Shown one piece after another: positions 1 through 6,998 of a stretch of 64,000 bases of DNA. The position numbers and the translations under genes were made by a program. The notes below the pieces were generated by a model that had not been told where the DNA came from, did not search any database, and saw nothing but the letters and a program-made list of their open reading frames with translations. Position 1 is the stretch's first letter, and each line of letters opens with the position of its first letter. The DNA is from Luteimicrobium album (GTDB lineage Bacteria > Actinomycetota > Actinomycetes > Actinomycetales > Cellulomonadaceae), in contig NZ_BSUK01000001.1 in assembly GCF_030161555.1 (NCBI RefSeq), positions 868,001 to 932,000 of the forward strand, given 5' to 3'.

Positions 1-327
1 CCGCGCGTGCCCCGCGATGAGGACGTCGCCGCCGCCGATCGGGGTACCCGCAGCGGCGAGCGCACCGCGGATCTCCCCGGCGTGCGCTGCCGCGACGGCG
101 TCGAACGGGAGGACGTCGAGGAACGCGAGAAACTCGTCCACGGCCGCTCGGTTCGACGACGGAGCGCTCGATCGCGCCGCCCCGTACTGGAGCTCGGCGA
201 CCGTCATGGCGGAGACCGCGAGAGCGTCGTCGTGCTCGGAGAATCGCTGCAGCAGGACCGGCGACCGCGATCGAAGGGCGTCGATGACGACGTCGGTGTC
301 GAGCACGAAGCGCTGCCGAGCCGTCAC
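1..327 (-). CDS. vapC: VapC-family PIN-domain toxin (3' end cut by window edge)
   Basis: The 109 visible residues form a PIN domain, the ribonuclease fold of VapC toxins, which cleave RNA in the cytoplasm. The acidic metal-binding residues are visible: FVLDTDVVID near the start, the Glu in MTVAELQYG, and the Asp in GGGDVLIAGH. The GTG start overlaps the antitoxin stop (GTGA), so the two are translationally coupled. The gene runs off the left edge and lacks only the last part of the domain (PIN proteins are usually 125-140 residues). Activity is normally blocked by the upstream VapB partner. Family assignment is firm; the RNA target cannot be told from sequence. Confidence 0.88.
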   Translation of the reverse strand, partial: MTARQRFVLDTDVVIDALRSRSPVLLQRFSEHDDALAVSAMTVAELQYGAARSSAPSSNRAAVDEFLAFLDVLPFDAVAAAHAGEIRGALAAAGTPIGGGDVLIAGHAR

Positions 328-554
328 CAGGTGCGCTCCTGGGTCTCGGGCTGGTCCCGGTGCGACATGAAGTCCGTCGAGACCTCGAGCCCGTGAGCGA
401 ACCAGAACTCCCACCGCCGTCGCGCCGGGACGATGACCCGCGCGTCCCCGACGGCGACGATCTCGACCTCGTGCACGTCGTCGGGCAGCGCGACGGCCTT
501 GGGCAGCCTCACCGCCTGGGTGCGGTTGCTGTGGAACACCGTGGTCGTCACCAT
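324..554 (-). CDS. vapB: VapB-type antitoxin (AbrB/SpoVT fold)
   Basis: A 76-residue antitoxin. The N-terminal half (TVFHSNRTQAVRLPKAV) is the swapped-hairpin AbrB/SpoVT DNA-binding signature typical of VapB, and the C-terminal half (HGLEVSTDFMSHRDQPE) is the toxin-binding tail. I start at the second Met of the open frame (554) because it is preceded by GGGGAGG at good spacing and begins where the family homology begins. It should neutralise VapC and, with it, repress its own promoter. A direct repeat of GGATATACG lies 20-40 bases upstream and is the likely operator. Confidence 0.85.
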   Translation of the reverse strand: MVTTTVFHSNRTQAVRLPKAVALPDDVHEVEIVAVGDARVIVPARRRWEFWFAHGLEVSTDFMSHRDQPETQERTW

Positions 555-574
555 GACGCCTCCCCGGATCGATG

Positions 575-596
575 GGATATACGTCAAGGATATACG
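575..596. promoter_or_regulatory. Direct-repeat operator/promoter of vapBC
   Basis: GGATATACG occurs twice (575-583 and 588-596), separated by 4 bases, in an AT-rich patch unlike the rest of the window. On the minus strand this gives two CGTATATCC units that also contain TATATC, a possible -10 element. Its position just before vapB suggests autoregulation by VapB/VapBC. The assignment is inferred from position only. Confidence 0.5.
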
Positions 597-633
597 CGCC
601 CAGACCCCGTGCTCGGCAGCAGGAGGTGGGCGC

Positions 634-1418
634 TCAGGCGTGCAGCAGGTCCCAGCCCAGCTTGCAGATCAGCGTCCCCACGACGACGACGAACACCACG
701 CGCACGAACGCGCTCCCCTTCGCGACGGCCGTCCTCGCCCCCAGGTACCCGCCGCACAGGTTGGCGACGCCGACCATGAGCCCGAGCCCCCAGACGACCG
801 CCCCGTAGGGCACGAAGAACAGCAGCGCGCCGAGGTTGGTCGCGAAGTTGGCGATCTTCGCGATCGCCGACGCCGGGAGGAACGCGTACCCGAGGACGCT
901 CACGCACGCGAGCACGAGGAACGTCCCGGTGCCGGGCCCGAGGAGGCCGTCGTAGACGCCGATCACCAGGCCGATCCCGACCGCCGCCCAGCGGTGCCCG
1001 TTGCCCGACCACCGCAGCTCGGTGTGCGTCCCGAGCCGCGGCCGGGCGAGCGTGTAGACCAGCACGGCGACGAGCACGACCAGGATCACGGGCTTGAACG
1101 CGGACGCCGGGATGTGGGACGCGAGCGCCGCTCCCCGAACGCCCCGACGAGCGCGGTCGCAGCCATCGGCGCAGCGGTCCGCAGGTCCGGCCCGACCCGG
1201 CGGTAGTACGTCGCTGCCGAGACCGAGGTCCCCATGATCGCGGCGAGCTTGTTGGTCGCGAGCGCCTGCACGGGGCTGATCCCGGGCACGAGGAGCAACA
1301 CCGGGAGCTGGACGAGCCCGCCGCCCCCGACGACCGCGTCGACCCAGCCCGCGACGAACCCGCCCACGACGACGAGCACGATCGTCCAGGTGTCGAGGTC
1401 GAGCCCTCCGAGCGTCAC
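634..1418 (-). CDS. TauE/SafE (TSUP) family membrane transporter, one frame break
   Basis: A polytopic membrane protein of about 261 residues in the TSUP family, thought to export sulfite, sulfoacetate or other small organic anions. The N-terminal half contains the hydrophobic stretch WTIVLVVVGGFVAGWVDAVV, the GGGG turn and the LATNKLAAIMGTS motif. The C-terminal half, in another frame, contains GIGLVIGVYDGLLGPGTGTF and IAKIANFATNLGALLFF. Both halves carry the TSUP repeat. The frames join if one G is added near 1133-1136 (4 to 5 bases), giving an uninterrupted protein. The GTG start at 1418 overlaps the stop of the upstream hydrolase (GTGA), so the two genes are probably co-transcribed. Confidence 0.85.
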
Positions 1419-2362
1419 GACGTCGCGTCGGCCCAGAACGCCGACCACGCCTCGGCCGTCGCGGCGGGCTGGTCCACCTGCGCGCTGTGCCCGGCCCCCG
1501 GCACGACGGTGTAGCGCGCGCCGAGCCGCTCGGCCATGTCGCGCTGCCACGCGACCGGCCAGGCGTCGTCGGCGTCACCGTGGACGACGTGCACCGGGAT
1601 CCCGTGGGCGCGCGTGACGGCGGCGAGGTCGTCGGTCGTGTCGGGGACGGTCTGGAGGGTGAGCAGCCCGACCTCGAGGCCGGGCAGCGCGGCGTCGGCG
1701 AGGCGGGCGGTCGCGAACCGGGCAGCCGCGTCCAGACCCTCGAGCCCCGTCCCGACGGCGGCCCGCGCGAGCGCGACCTGCTCGTGCAGCGTGGCGAGGG
1801 CCTGCTCCTCGGTCGCGGGGCGGTCGTCGGGCAGGTCGTCCGTGAGCGCCCAGCCGCGCGGGCCCGAGCAGAACATCGTGTAGCTGGCGAACGGGGTCGC
1901 GTCGGCGAGCACCGCGGCGCGCGTCACGATGCCGCCGTAGCTGTGCCCGAGCAGGTGGAGCGGGAGGCCCGGGGCGATCCCGGCGCGGACGAGCGCGGCG
2001 ACGTCGAGTACGTCGCGGCCCTCGAGCTCGACGGCGTAGTCCTCGCGACCGCCCAGCGCGACCGAGTCGGGCTGGCCGCGCCGCGAGTGCGCGACCACGA
2101 GCCAGCCGGCGTCGGCGAGCGGACGCAGCACGGGCAGGAAGTCCTCCTTCGAGCCCGTGAAGCCGGGCACCAGCAGGACGGCGCCGCGCGCCGGACCGTC
2201 GGGAGCGGCGACGAGCGCGGTCAGCCGCCCGACGGGGACGTCCAGCCCGACCACGGCCACGCCGTCGGGCACGGGGAGGTCGCCGTAGGGCGGGACCGGA
2301 GGAAGCCCGGCCGCCCAGGCGGCAACGGGGGCGGGGTCGGTGACGGCGTCGTCGAGGCTCAC
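1415..2362 (-). CDS. alpha/beta-hydrolase
   Basis: A 315-residue cytoplasmic alpha/beta hydrolase. It shows the oxyanion region GAVLLVPGFTGSKEDF, the nucleophile elbow LLGHSYGGIV (Ser in GHSYGG), the late acid HGDADDAWP and the catalytic His in PGAGHSAQVD, so the full triad is present. The substrate is unknown; the family covers esterases, lipases and lyases. I use the GTG at 2362, because the residues upstream of it in the open frame are not hydrolase-like and a TAGGCT hexamer lies 7 bases before it, which fits a leaderless transcript. The 3' end overlaps the TSUP gene by 4 bases. Confidence 0.83.
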   Translation of the reverse strand: MSLDDAVTDPAPVAAWAAGLPPVPPYGDLPVPDGVAVVGLDVPVGRLTALVAAPDGPARGAVLLVPGFTGSKEDFLPVLRPLADAGWLVVAHSRRGQPDSVALGGREDYAVELEGRDVLDVAALVRAGIAPGLPLHLLGHSYGGIVTRAAVLADATPFASYTMFCSGPRGWALTDDLPDDRPATEEQALATLHEQVALARAAVGTGLEGLDAAARFATARLADAALPGLEVGLLTLQTVPDTTDDLAAVTRAHGIPVHVVHGDADDAWPVAWQRDMAERLGARYTVVPGAGHSAQVDQPAATAEAWSAFWADATS

Positions 2363-2479
2363 GCACGGAAGCCTAAGAGACCGGCCCGCCCGACCAGTCC
2401 GACAACCGGCGCGAACCGTGCACCGAACCTCCACCGTTGCGCGTCCACAGGAAACGCTCAACGACGGTAGATTCCCCGC

Positions 2480-3511
2480 ATGTCACGCGCCGATGCGTCG
2501 CCTCCCGCCCCGCCCGCCCCTCTTCCGGACCGCACGGGCTCGCCCGGTGACGCGACGTCGGACGGCATCGTCGCCGTCGGCGTCCGCCGCAGCTTCGGGT
2601 CGGTGCGCGCGGTCGACTCGATCACGTTCACGGCACGCCCCGGCCGGGTGACGGCGCTCGTCGGGCCGAACGGCGCGGGCAAGACGACGCTCCTCCTGAT
2701 GCTCGCGGGACTCCTCGTCCCGGACGCAGGCACGATCCGGGTCGCAGGCCACGACCCCGTGACGGAGAACGTCGGTGTCCGGGCGGGCACGGGCTGGATG
2801 CCCGACACGTTCGGCACCTGGGACTCGCTGACCGCGCGCGAGGTGCTGGTGACCGTCGGCGCGGCGTACTTCCTCGGTGCCGACCAGGCTCGGAAGCGGG
2901 CCGACGAGCTGCTCCGCACCGTCCACCTGGACGACCTCGCGGACGCGCCGGCGCGCGTGCTGTCGCGCGGGCAGAAGCAGCGGCTCGGGCTGGCGCGGGC
3001 GCTCGTGCACGACCCGCGGGTGCTGCTGCTCGACGAGCCGGCCTCAGGCCTGGACCCCCGCTCTCGCGTGGACCTGCGCGTCCTGCTGCGCCGGCTGGCG
3101 TCCGAGGGGCGGACGGTCCTCGTGTCGAGCCACGTGCTGACCGAGCTCGACGAGCTCGCCGACGACGCAGTGTTCGTCTCCCACGGCCGCACGGTGCGCG
3201 AGTCGTCGCTCGCGTCCGCGACCGGTGAGCGTCGGACGTGGCGGCTCCGCGCCCTCGACCCCGCCGTCCTCACCGCGTGGCTCGAGGACACCGGGGTGTC
3301 GTTCCGCCGGGCCGCCGACGCCGCGAGCGACGAGCCGGGCCTCTCGACCGCCCCCGACGACGGATCGGTCCACGTCGACCTGGACGACGACGAGTCCGCG
3401 GCCGGCCTGGTCCGTGCCGCGGTCCTCGCGGGCGTCCCGCTGGTGTCGGTCGCGCCCGCGAACGGCGCGTTGGAACAGGTCTACCTGTCGCTCGAGGAGG
3501 AACGTCGATGA
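2480..3511 (+). CDS. ABC transporter ATP-binding protein
   Basis: A 343-residue ATPase of an ABC-2 type exporter. Walker A is GPNGAGKTT, the signature is LSRGQKQRLGLARAL, Walker B is VLLLDEPASGLDP, and the switch His lies in VSSHVLTELDEL. The last 120 residues are a family-variable extension. Together with the next gene, which overlaps it by ATGA, it makes a complete nucleotide-binding plus membrane subunit pair that exports an unknown substrate or acts on the envelope. A TAGATT hexamer ends 6 bases before the ATG, which suggests transcription and translation begin at the same place (leaderless). Confidence 0.9.
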   Translation: MSRADASPPAPPAPLPDRTGSPGDATSDGIVAVGVRRSFGSVRAVDSITFTARPGRVTALVGPNGAGKTTLLLMLAGLLVPDAGTIRVAGHDPVTENVGVRAGTGWMPDTFGTWDSLTAREVLVTVGAAYFLGADQARKRADELLRTVHLDDLADAPARVLSRGQKQRLGLARALVHDPRVLLLDEPASGLDPRSRVDLRVLLRRLASEGRTVLVSSHVLTELDELADDAVFVSHGRTVRESSLASATGERRTWRLRALDPAVLTAWLEDTGVSFRRAADAASDEPGLSTAPDDGSVHVDLDDDESAAGLVRAAVLAGVPLVSVAPANGALEQVYLSLEEERR

Positions 3512-4680
3512 GCCACGTCGTCGAGGTCACGCCGGAGCCGGGCGAGGCACCGACCGCCCCGGAGCCGCACCGAGCACCCCGGCCCTCGGAGACCTGGAGG
3601 CTGCGGTGGCACGGCGTACGCACGGTCGTCGCGCTCGAGCTGCGCCAACGCGTCCGGTCCGCGCGATGGCGGGTCGCGCTCGGGGCGTGGTTCGTCGTCT
3701 GCGGGCTCGTCACCTGGCTGACGTTCCAGGCGTCGGCGCAGATCGTCGGCCCCGGCTACGTCGGGTACGCAGACTACGACACGGATGACGGCTTCGGCTC
3801 CAGCCTGGACGTGACGTTCCACGTGCCCCGCGGCCCGCTGATCTTCGGCCTCATCGTCTTCTTCGTGCTGCTCGCGGGCTTCCTCGTCGCACCGACGCTG
3901 AGCGCGGGTGCGATCAACGGGGACCGGGACGCGGGCACGCTCGCGACCCTGCAGGTCACGCTCCTCAGCCCGGCCGAGATCGCGATCGGCAAGCTGCTCG
4001 CGGGCTGGGCGGCCGCGGTCGCGTTCCTCGTGGTCGCGCTGCCGTTCGTCATCGTGTCGCTCGCTGCGGGCGGTGTCCGGGTCGTGTCGCTCGCCGTCAC
4101 CCTCGTGCTCCTCGTCGTGCTGCTGGGCGTGGTGTGCGCGATCGGCCTCGGCTTCTCCGCGCTCGTCTCCCGCACGACGGCGTCCGCGCTGCTCACGTAC
4201 CTGACCGTCCTCGCCCTCACCGTCGGCACGGTGATCCTCTTCGCGCTGACGTTCCCGCTGATCACACAGACCGACGACGTGCCGACCTACGAGTCGTCCG
4301 CCGTCGACGGCGCCTCGTGCACCTGGACGACCGAGACCACGTCGCGTGCCCACACCGAGCGGACCTGGTGGCTGCTCGCGGCGAATCCGTTCGTCGTCGT
4401 CGCTGATGCTGCGCCGGCTGCACCTGCCGCGGCCCGCTACGGCGTTCCCGACCCCCTCGGCGCGATCCGGGACGGCGTGCGCGAGGCCCGCAACGGACCG
4501 GCGGCCCGCGAGGACTGGTGCGGCGACGCCTCGGTCGCGGAGACGAAGGGCTCCACGGCGCCCGTGTGGCCGTGGGGCCTGGGCGTGGACCTGCTGCTGG
4601 GCGTGGGGGCCGTCTGGCTCACGGTCAGGCGCCTGCGGATCCCGCAGGGCACGCTTCCCCGGGGCACACGCGTGGCCTGA
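3508..4680 (+). CDS. ABC-2 type transporter permease
   Basis: A 390-residue membrane subunit paired with the ATPase just upstream (4-base overlap). After about 50 cytoplasmic residues there is an elbow-like segment (VVALELRQRVRSARWRVAL), then hydrophobic spans such as FVVCGLVTWLTF, LIFGLIVFFVLLAGFLVAPTL, the ELLA-like NGDRDAGTLATLQVTLLSP loop, and four or five further spans. A soluble extracytoplasmic loop with two Cys (SCTWTTET, DWCGD) precedes the last span. This is the architecture of ABC-2 exporters. The substrate cannot be predicted. Confidence 0.86.
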   Translation: MSHVVEVTPEPGEAPTAPEPHRAPRPSETWRLRWHGVRTVVALELRQRVRSARWRVALGAWFVVCGLVTWLTFQASAQIVGPGYVGYADYDTDDGFGSSLDVTFHVPRGPLIFGLIVFFVLLAGFLVAPTLSAGAINGDRDAGTLATLQVTLLSPAEIAIGKLLAGWAAAVAFLVVALPFVIVSLAAGGVRVVSLAVTLVLLVVLLGVVCAIGLGFSALVSRTTASALLTYLTVLALTVGTVILFALTFPLITQTDDVPTYESSAVDGASCTWTTETTSRAHTERTWWLLAANPFVVVADAAPAAPAAARYGVPDPLGAIRDGVREARNGPAAREDWCGDASVAETKGSTAPVWPWGLGVDLLLGVGAVWLTVRRLRIPQGTLPRGTRVA

Positions 4681-4684
4681 GGTG

Positions 4685-4720
4685 CGACGCCCTCCCCGGT
4701 GCTACGGCTGGAGGGCGTCG
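4685..4720. terminator. Hairpin between convergent genes
   Basis: An 11-bp inverted repeat CGACGCCCTCC / GGAGGGCGTCG with a 14-base loop sits where the ABC permease (plus strand) and the DUF5063 gene (minus strand) converge, and overlaps the end of the latter. It probably terminates one or both transcripts. There is no U-tract, as is common in high-GC actinobacteria. Confidence 0.6.
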
Positions 4721-5280
4721 TACTCGGCCTCCGCGGCGACGTCGTCGTCCACGTCGAGGCGCAGGTGCGCGAGCAGGAGCTGGAGCATGCGCAGCGCCGA
4801 CGACGCCCGCTCGCCCCAGCTCGACAGGTAGGAGAACTGCCACCACCACAGCGCCTCGACGTGGTCGCCGGCGTCGTCGTGGGCGATGCCCTGGGTGAGG
4901 GCGTCGGCGACGGTCGCGAGGTCGGCGGACAGGGACGCCTGGCCGGTCTCCGGGCCGAGCACCGGGTCGACGACCTCGACGTAGCCGTCGAGCCCGTCGA
5001 GCACGCGGGCGAGCGCGGTCCGCAGCGGGTCGAGGTCGAGGTCGACCTCGCAGTCGGGCTCGAAACGCTCGTCGGGCACGACGTCGACCATCGCCCCGAG
5101 CCGGGCGCCGACAGCGAGCAGGTCGGACGTCGCGAGCAGGAGCAGCGGGATCGCCGCGTCGACGGCACGCCCGGACGCGACCTCGGCGACCGTCGCGACG
5201 AACGCGCGCGCGTGCCGGCTCGTCGAGGCCGCGACCTCGGCGAGCTCGTCGGGCGCCATCGTGGGCGTCGCGTCAGGCAC
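4702..5280 (-). CDS. DUF5063 domain-containing protein
   Basis: A 192-residue, acidic, mostly helical protein that I recognise as the DUF5063 family often found next to recR in actinobacteria. Recognisable stretches are [29 protein letters not shown] and the tryptophan-rich [18 protein letters not shown]. No catalytic motif is visible and no function is established. Its start lies 8 bases inside the end of recR, so the two are an operon, which hints at a role near recombination or repair but does not prove it. Confidence 0.8.
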   Translation of the reverse strand: MPDATPTMAPDELAEVAASTSRHARAFVATVAEVASGRAVDAAIPLLLLATSDLLAVGARLGAMVDVVPDERFEPDCEVDLDLDPLRTALARVLDGLDGYVEVVDPVLGPETGQASLSADLATVADALTQGIAHDDAGDHVEALWWWQFSYLSSWGERASSALRMLQLLLAHLRLDVDDDVAAEAEYDALQP

Positions 5281-5872
5281 CGATCACCCTCCTGCCCTCG
5301 AACGCACGGCCGAGCGTGACCTCGTCCGCGTACTCCAAGTCTCCGCCCACGGGCAGGCCCGACGCGAGGCGAGTGACCCGGACCCCCATCGGCGTGAGGA
5401 GCCGGGCCAGGTAGGTCGCGGTCGCCTCGCCCTCGACGTTCGGGTCGGTCGCGAGGATGACCTCGGTGACCGTCCCGTCGGCGAGGCGCGTCAGCAGCTC
5501 CTTGATGCGGAGGTCGTCCGGCCCGACGTTCTCTATGGGGTTGATGGCCCCTCCGAGCACGTGGTACCGGCCACGGAACTCGCGCGTCCGCTCGATCGCG
5601 ACGACGTCCTTGGGCTCCTCGACGACGCAGATCGTCGCGGGGTTACGGCGCGGGTCGCGGCAGATCTTGCACTGCACGTCCTCCGCGACGTTGCCGCAGA
5701 TCTCGCAGAAGCGGACCTTCTCCTTGACCTGCGTGAGCGCGTCGGTCAGGCGGCGCACGTCCGCCGGGTCCGAGGCCAGCAGGTGGAACGCGATGCGCTG
5801 CGCACTCTTCGGCCCGACGCCGGGGAGTCGGCCGAGCTCGTCGATCAGGTCCTGGACAGCGCCTTCGTACAC
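5273..5872 (-). CDS. recR: Recombination mediator protein RecR
   Basis: A 199-residue RecR, the usual length for the family. It contains the helix-hairpin-helix ([20 protein letters not shown]), the four-Cys zinc finger ([19 protein letters not shown]), the Toprim domain ([19 protein letters not shown] and the [13 protein letters not shown] acidic motif) and the C-terminal Walker-like region. RecR works with RecO (and RecF) to load RecA on single-stranded DNA during gap repair. It is followed by the overlapping DUF5063 gene. Two 42-bp palindromes lie upstream of its start. Confidence 0.97.
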   Translation of the reverse strand: MYEGAVQDLIDELGRLPGVGPKSAQRIAFHLLASDPADVRRLTDALTQVKEKVRFCEICGNVAEDVQCKICRDPRRNPATICVVEEPKDVVAIERTREFRGRYHVLGGAINPIENVGPDDLRIKELLTRLADGTVTEVILATDPNVEGEATATYLARLLTPMGVRVTRLASGLPVGGDLEYADEVTLGRAFEGRRVIGA

Positions 5873-5907
5873 CCCGCAAGCCTATGCGCCGCCGCCCACC
5901 CCCGAGT

Positions 5908-6011
5908 TGTCAGAACGTGGCCCCCGCATATATGCGCGTGGTTCTGACACACGGTGGGCTCGCCCCGACTGTCAGAACGTGGAGCACGCATACGTGCGCG
6001 TCGTTCTGACA
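5908..6011. repeat. Paired 42-bp palindromic repeat, copy 1 (104 bp unit)
   Basis: Two 42-bp palindromes (5908-5949 and 5970-6011), each beginning TGTCAGAAC and ending GTTCTGACA, are separated by exactly 20 bases. Their centres differ but remain self-complementary (GCATATATGC in the first; GCACG CATA CGTGC in the second). The same geometry occurs at 29977-30080. It lies upstream of recR and before a gene remnant. Function unknown; see findings. Confidence 0.85.
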
Positions 6012-6041
6012 CGTCGCCGACGTAGGTACCTGGTACCGAAC

Positions 6042-6070
6042 TTACCACCTGTTAACTTCGGGGCTAGCGT
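6042..6070 (+). promoter_or_regulatory. Putative promoter ahead of the CocE-like remnant
   Basis: TTACCA (6042-6047) and TAGCGT (6065-6070) are 17 bases apart, a good sigma-70 layout, in an unusually AT-rich stretch that includes a GTACC direct repeat. It points at the 6068 remnant. It may be a leftover of the original gene arrangement. Confidence 0.4.
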
Positions 6071-6574
6071 GCCTGTGTCCGCACCGCCGCGGCCGGGCTC
6101 CCGACGAGCATCGACCCGCTCGACGTCTTCGGCGACCTGGTCGGTGGCCCCGCGAAGGCCGAGGTCGACCTCCCCGGCACGACGGCGCAGTGGTCGTCGG
6201 GCGCGCTCGACTCCGCCCTCGACGTCGCCGGCTCCCCCAGCCTGCATCTCGCGGTGAGCGCTCCGGCGAGCGTCGCGACGCAGGGCCTCGGCCCGTCCGG
6301 ACAGCTCGTCGTGTTCGCGAAGCTCCTCGACGTCGCCCCCGACGGCACGAGCACGCTCGTCGCGGACCAGGTCGCTCCGGCCCGGATCCCCGACGTGACC
6401 AAACCCTTCACGGTGACGCTGCCGGCCGTGGTCCACCGGTTCGCGGCCGGGCACCAGCTCCGGCTCGTCGTCGCGGCGGGGTCGGCCAACTACCGCGGCG
6501 GCCTGTTCGCGAACCTCGTGACCGTGACGACCGGCACGACGTCGCAGTCGCTCACTCTCCCGGTCGTGGGCTGA
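6068..6574 (+). pseudogene. CocE/NonD (X-Pro dipeptidyl-peptidase-like) hydrolase, C-terminal domain remnant
   Basis: The open frame begins after a stop at 6065 and has no convincing start before the Met at 6254. Its product matches only the C-terminal jelly-roll domain of CocE/NonD hydrolases (peptidase S15 relatives): GSPSLHLAVSAPAS, GQLVVFAKLLDVAPDGTST, PFTVTLPAVVHRFAAGHQLR and GSANYRGGLFANL. The alpha/beta-hydrolase domain with the catalytic Ser, Asp and His is missing. I read this as a decayed gene; a free-standing beta-sandwich protein is less likely. Its last 23 bases overlap the convergent VOC gene. Confidence 0.7.
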
Positions 6575-6998
6575 CGTCCTCGAGGACGGCGACGAGCTCG
6601 ACCTCGAAGCCGTCGCCGTCCTCGAGGTAGCCCGCGTAGTGGTCGGGGCCGCCCGCGTGCGGGTAGCGCTCCGCGAAGAGCTGCCGCCACCCGTGCCCGA
6701 CGGCGTCCCTCACCAGCGCGTCGACGTCGCCCGGACCGCCGGCCCAGAAGGCCAGGTGGTTGACGCCGGGGCGCACCCGGTCGTGCGGGACGGGCCGCAC
6801 GTCGGGGCCCGACTCGAGCACGACGTACGTGTCCCCGAGGTCCCAGCGGGAGCCGTCGGTCCACGTCGACGTGCACGCGTAGCCGAGCCGGTCGAGCAGC
6901 CAGCCCCACGGTCCCAGCGCCCGCTCGTGCACGGGCACCCAGAGCTCGACGTGGTGCAACCCACGCGGGGCCGACGGCCCACCGAGCGCCGCCGTCAC
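6552..6998 (-). CDS. VOC family protein (glyoxalase/bleomycin resistance fold)
   Basis: A 148-residue protein with the VOC fold: LHHVELWVPVHERALGPWGWLLDRLGY begins the first beta-alpha-beta unit, and HLAFWAGGPGDVDALV plus GDGFEVELVAV form the second, with candidate metal ligands His, His and Glu. Such proteins include glyoxalases, dioxygenases and antibiotic-binding proteins; the substrate is unknown. The GTG start at 6998 overlaps the stop of dnaX (GTGA), so it is co-transcribed with dnaX. Confidence 0.8.
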   Translation of the reverse strand: MTAALGGPSAPRGLHHVELWVPVHERALGPWGWLLDRLGYACTSTWTDGSRWDLGDTYVVLESGPDVRPVPHDRVRPGVNHLAFWAGGPGDVDALVRDAVGHGWRQLFAERYPHAGGPDHYAGYLEDGDGFEVELVAVLEDVSPRPGE

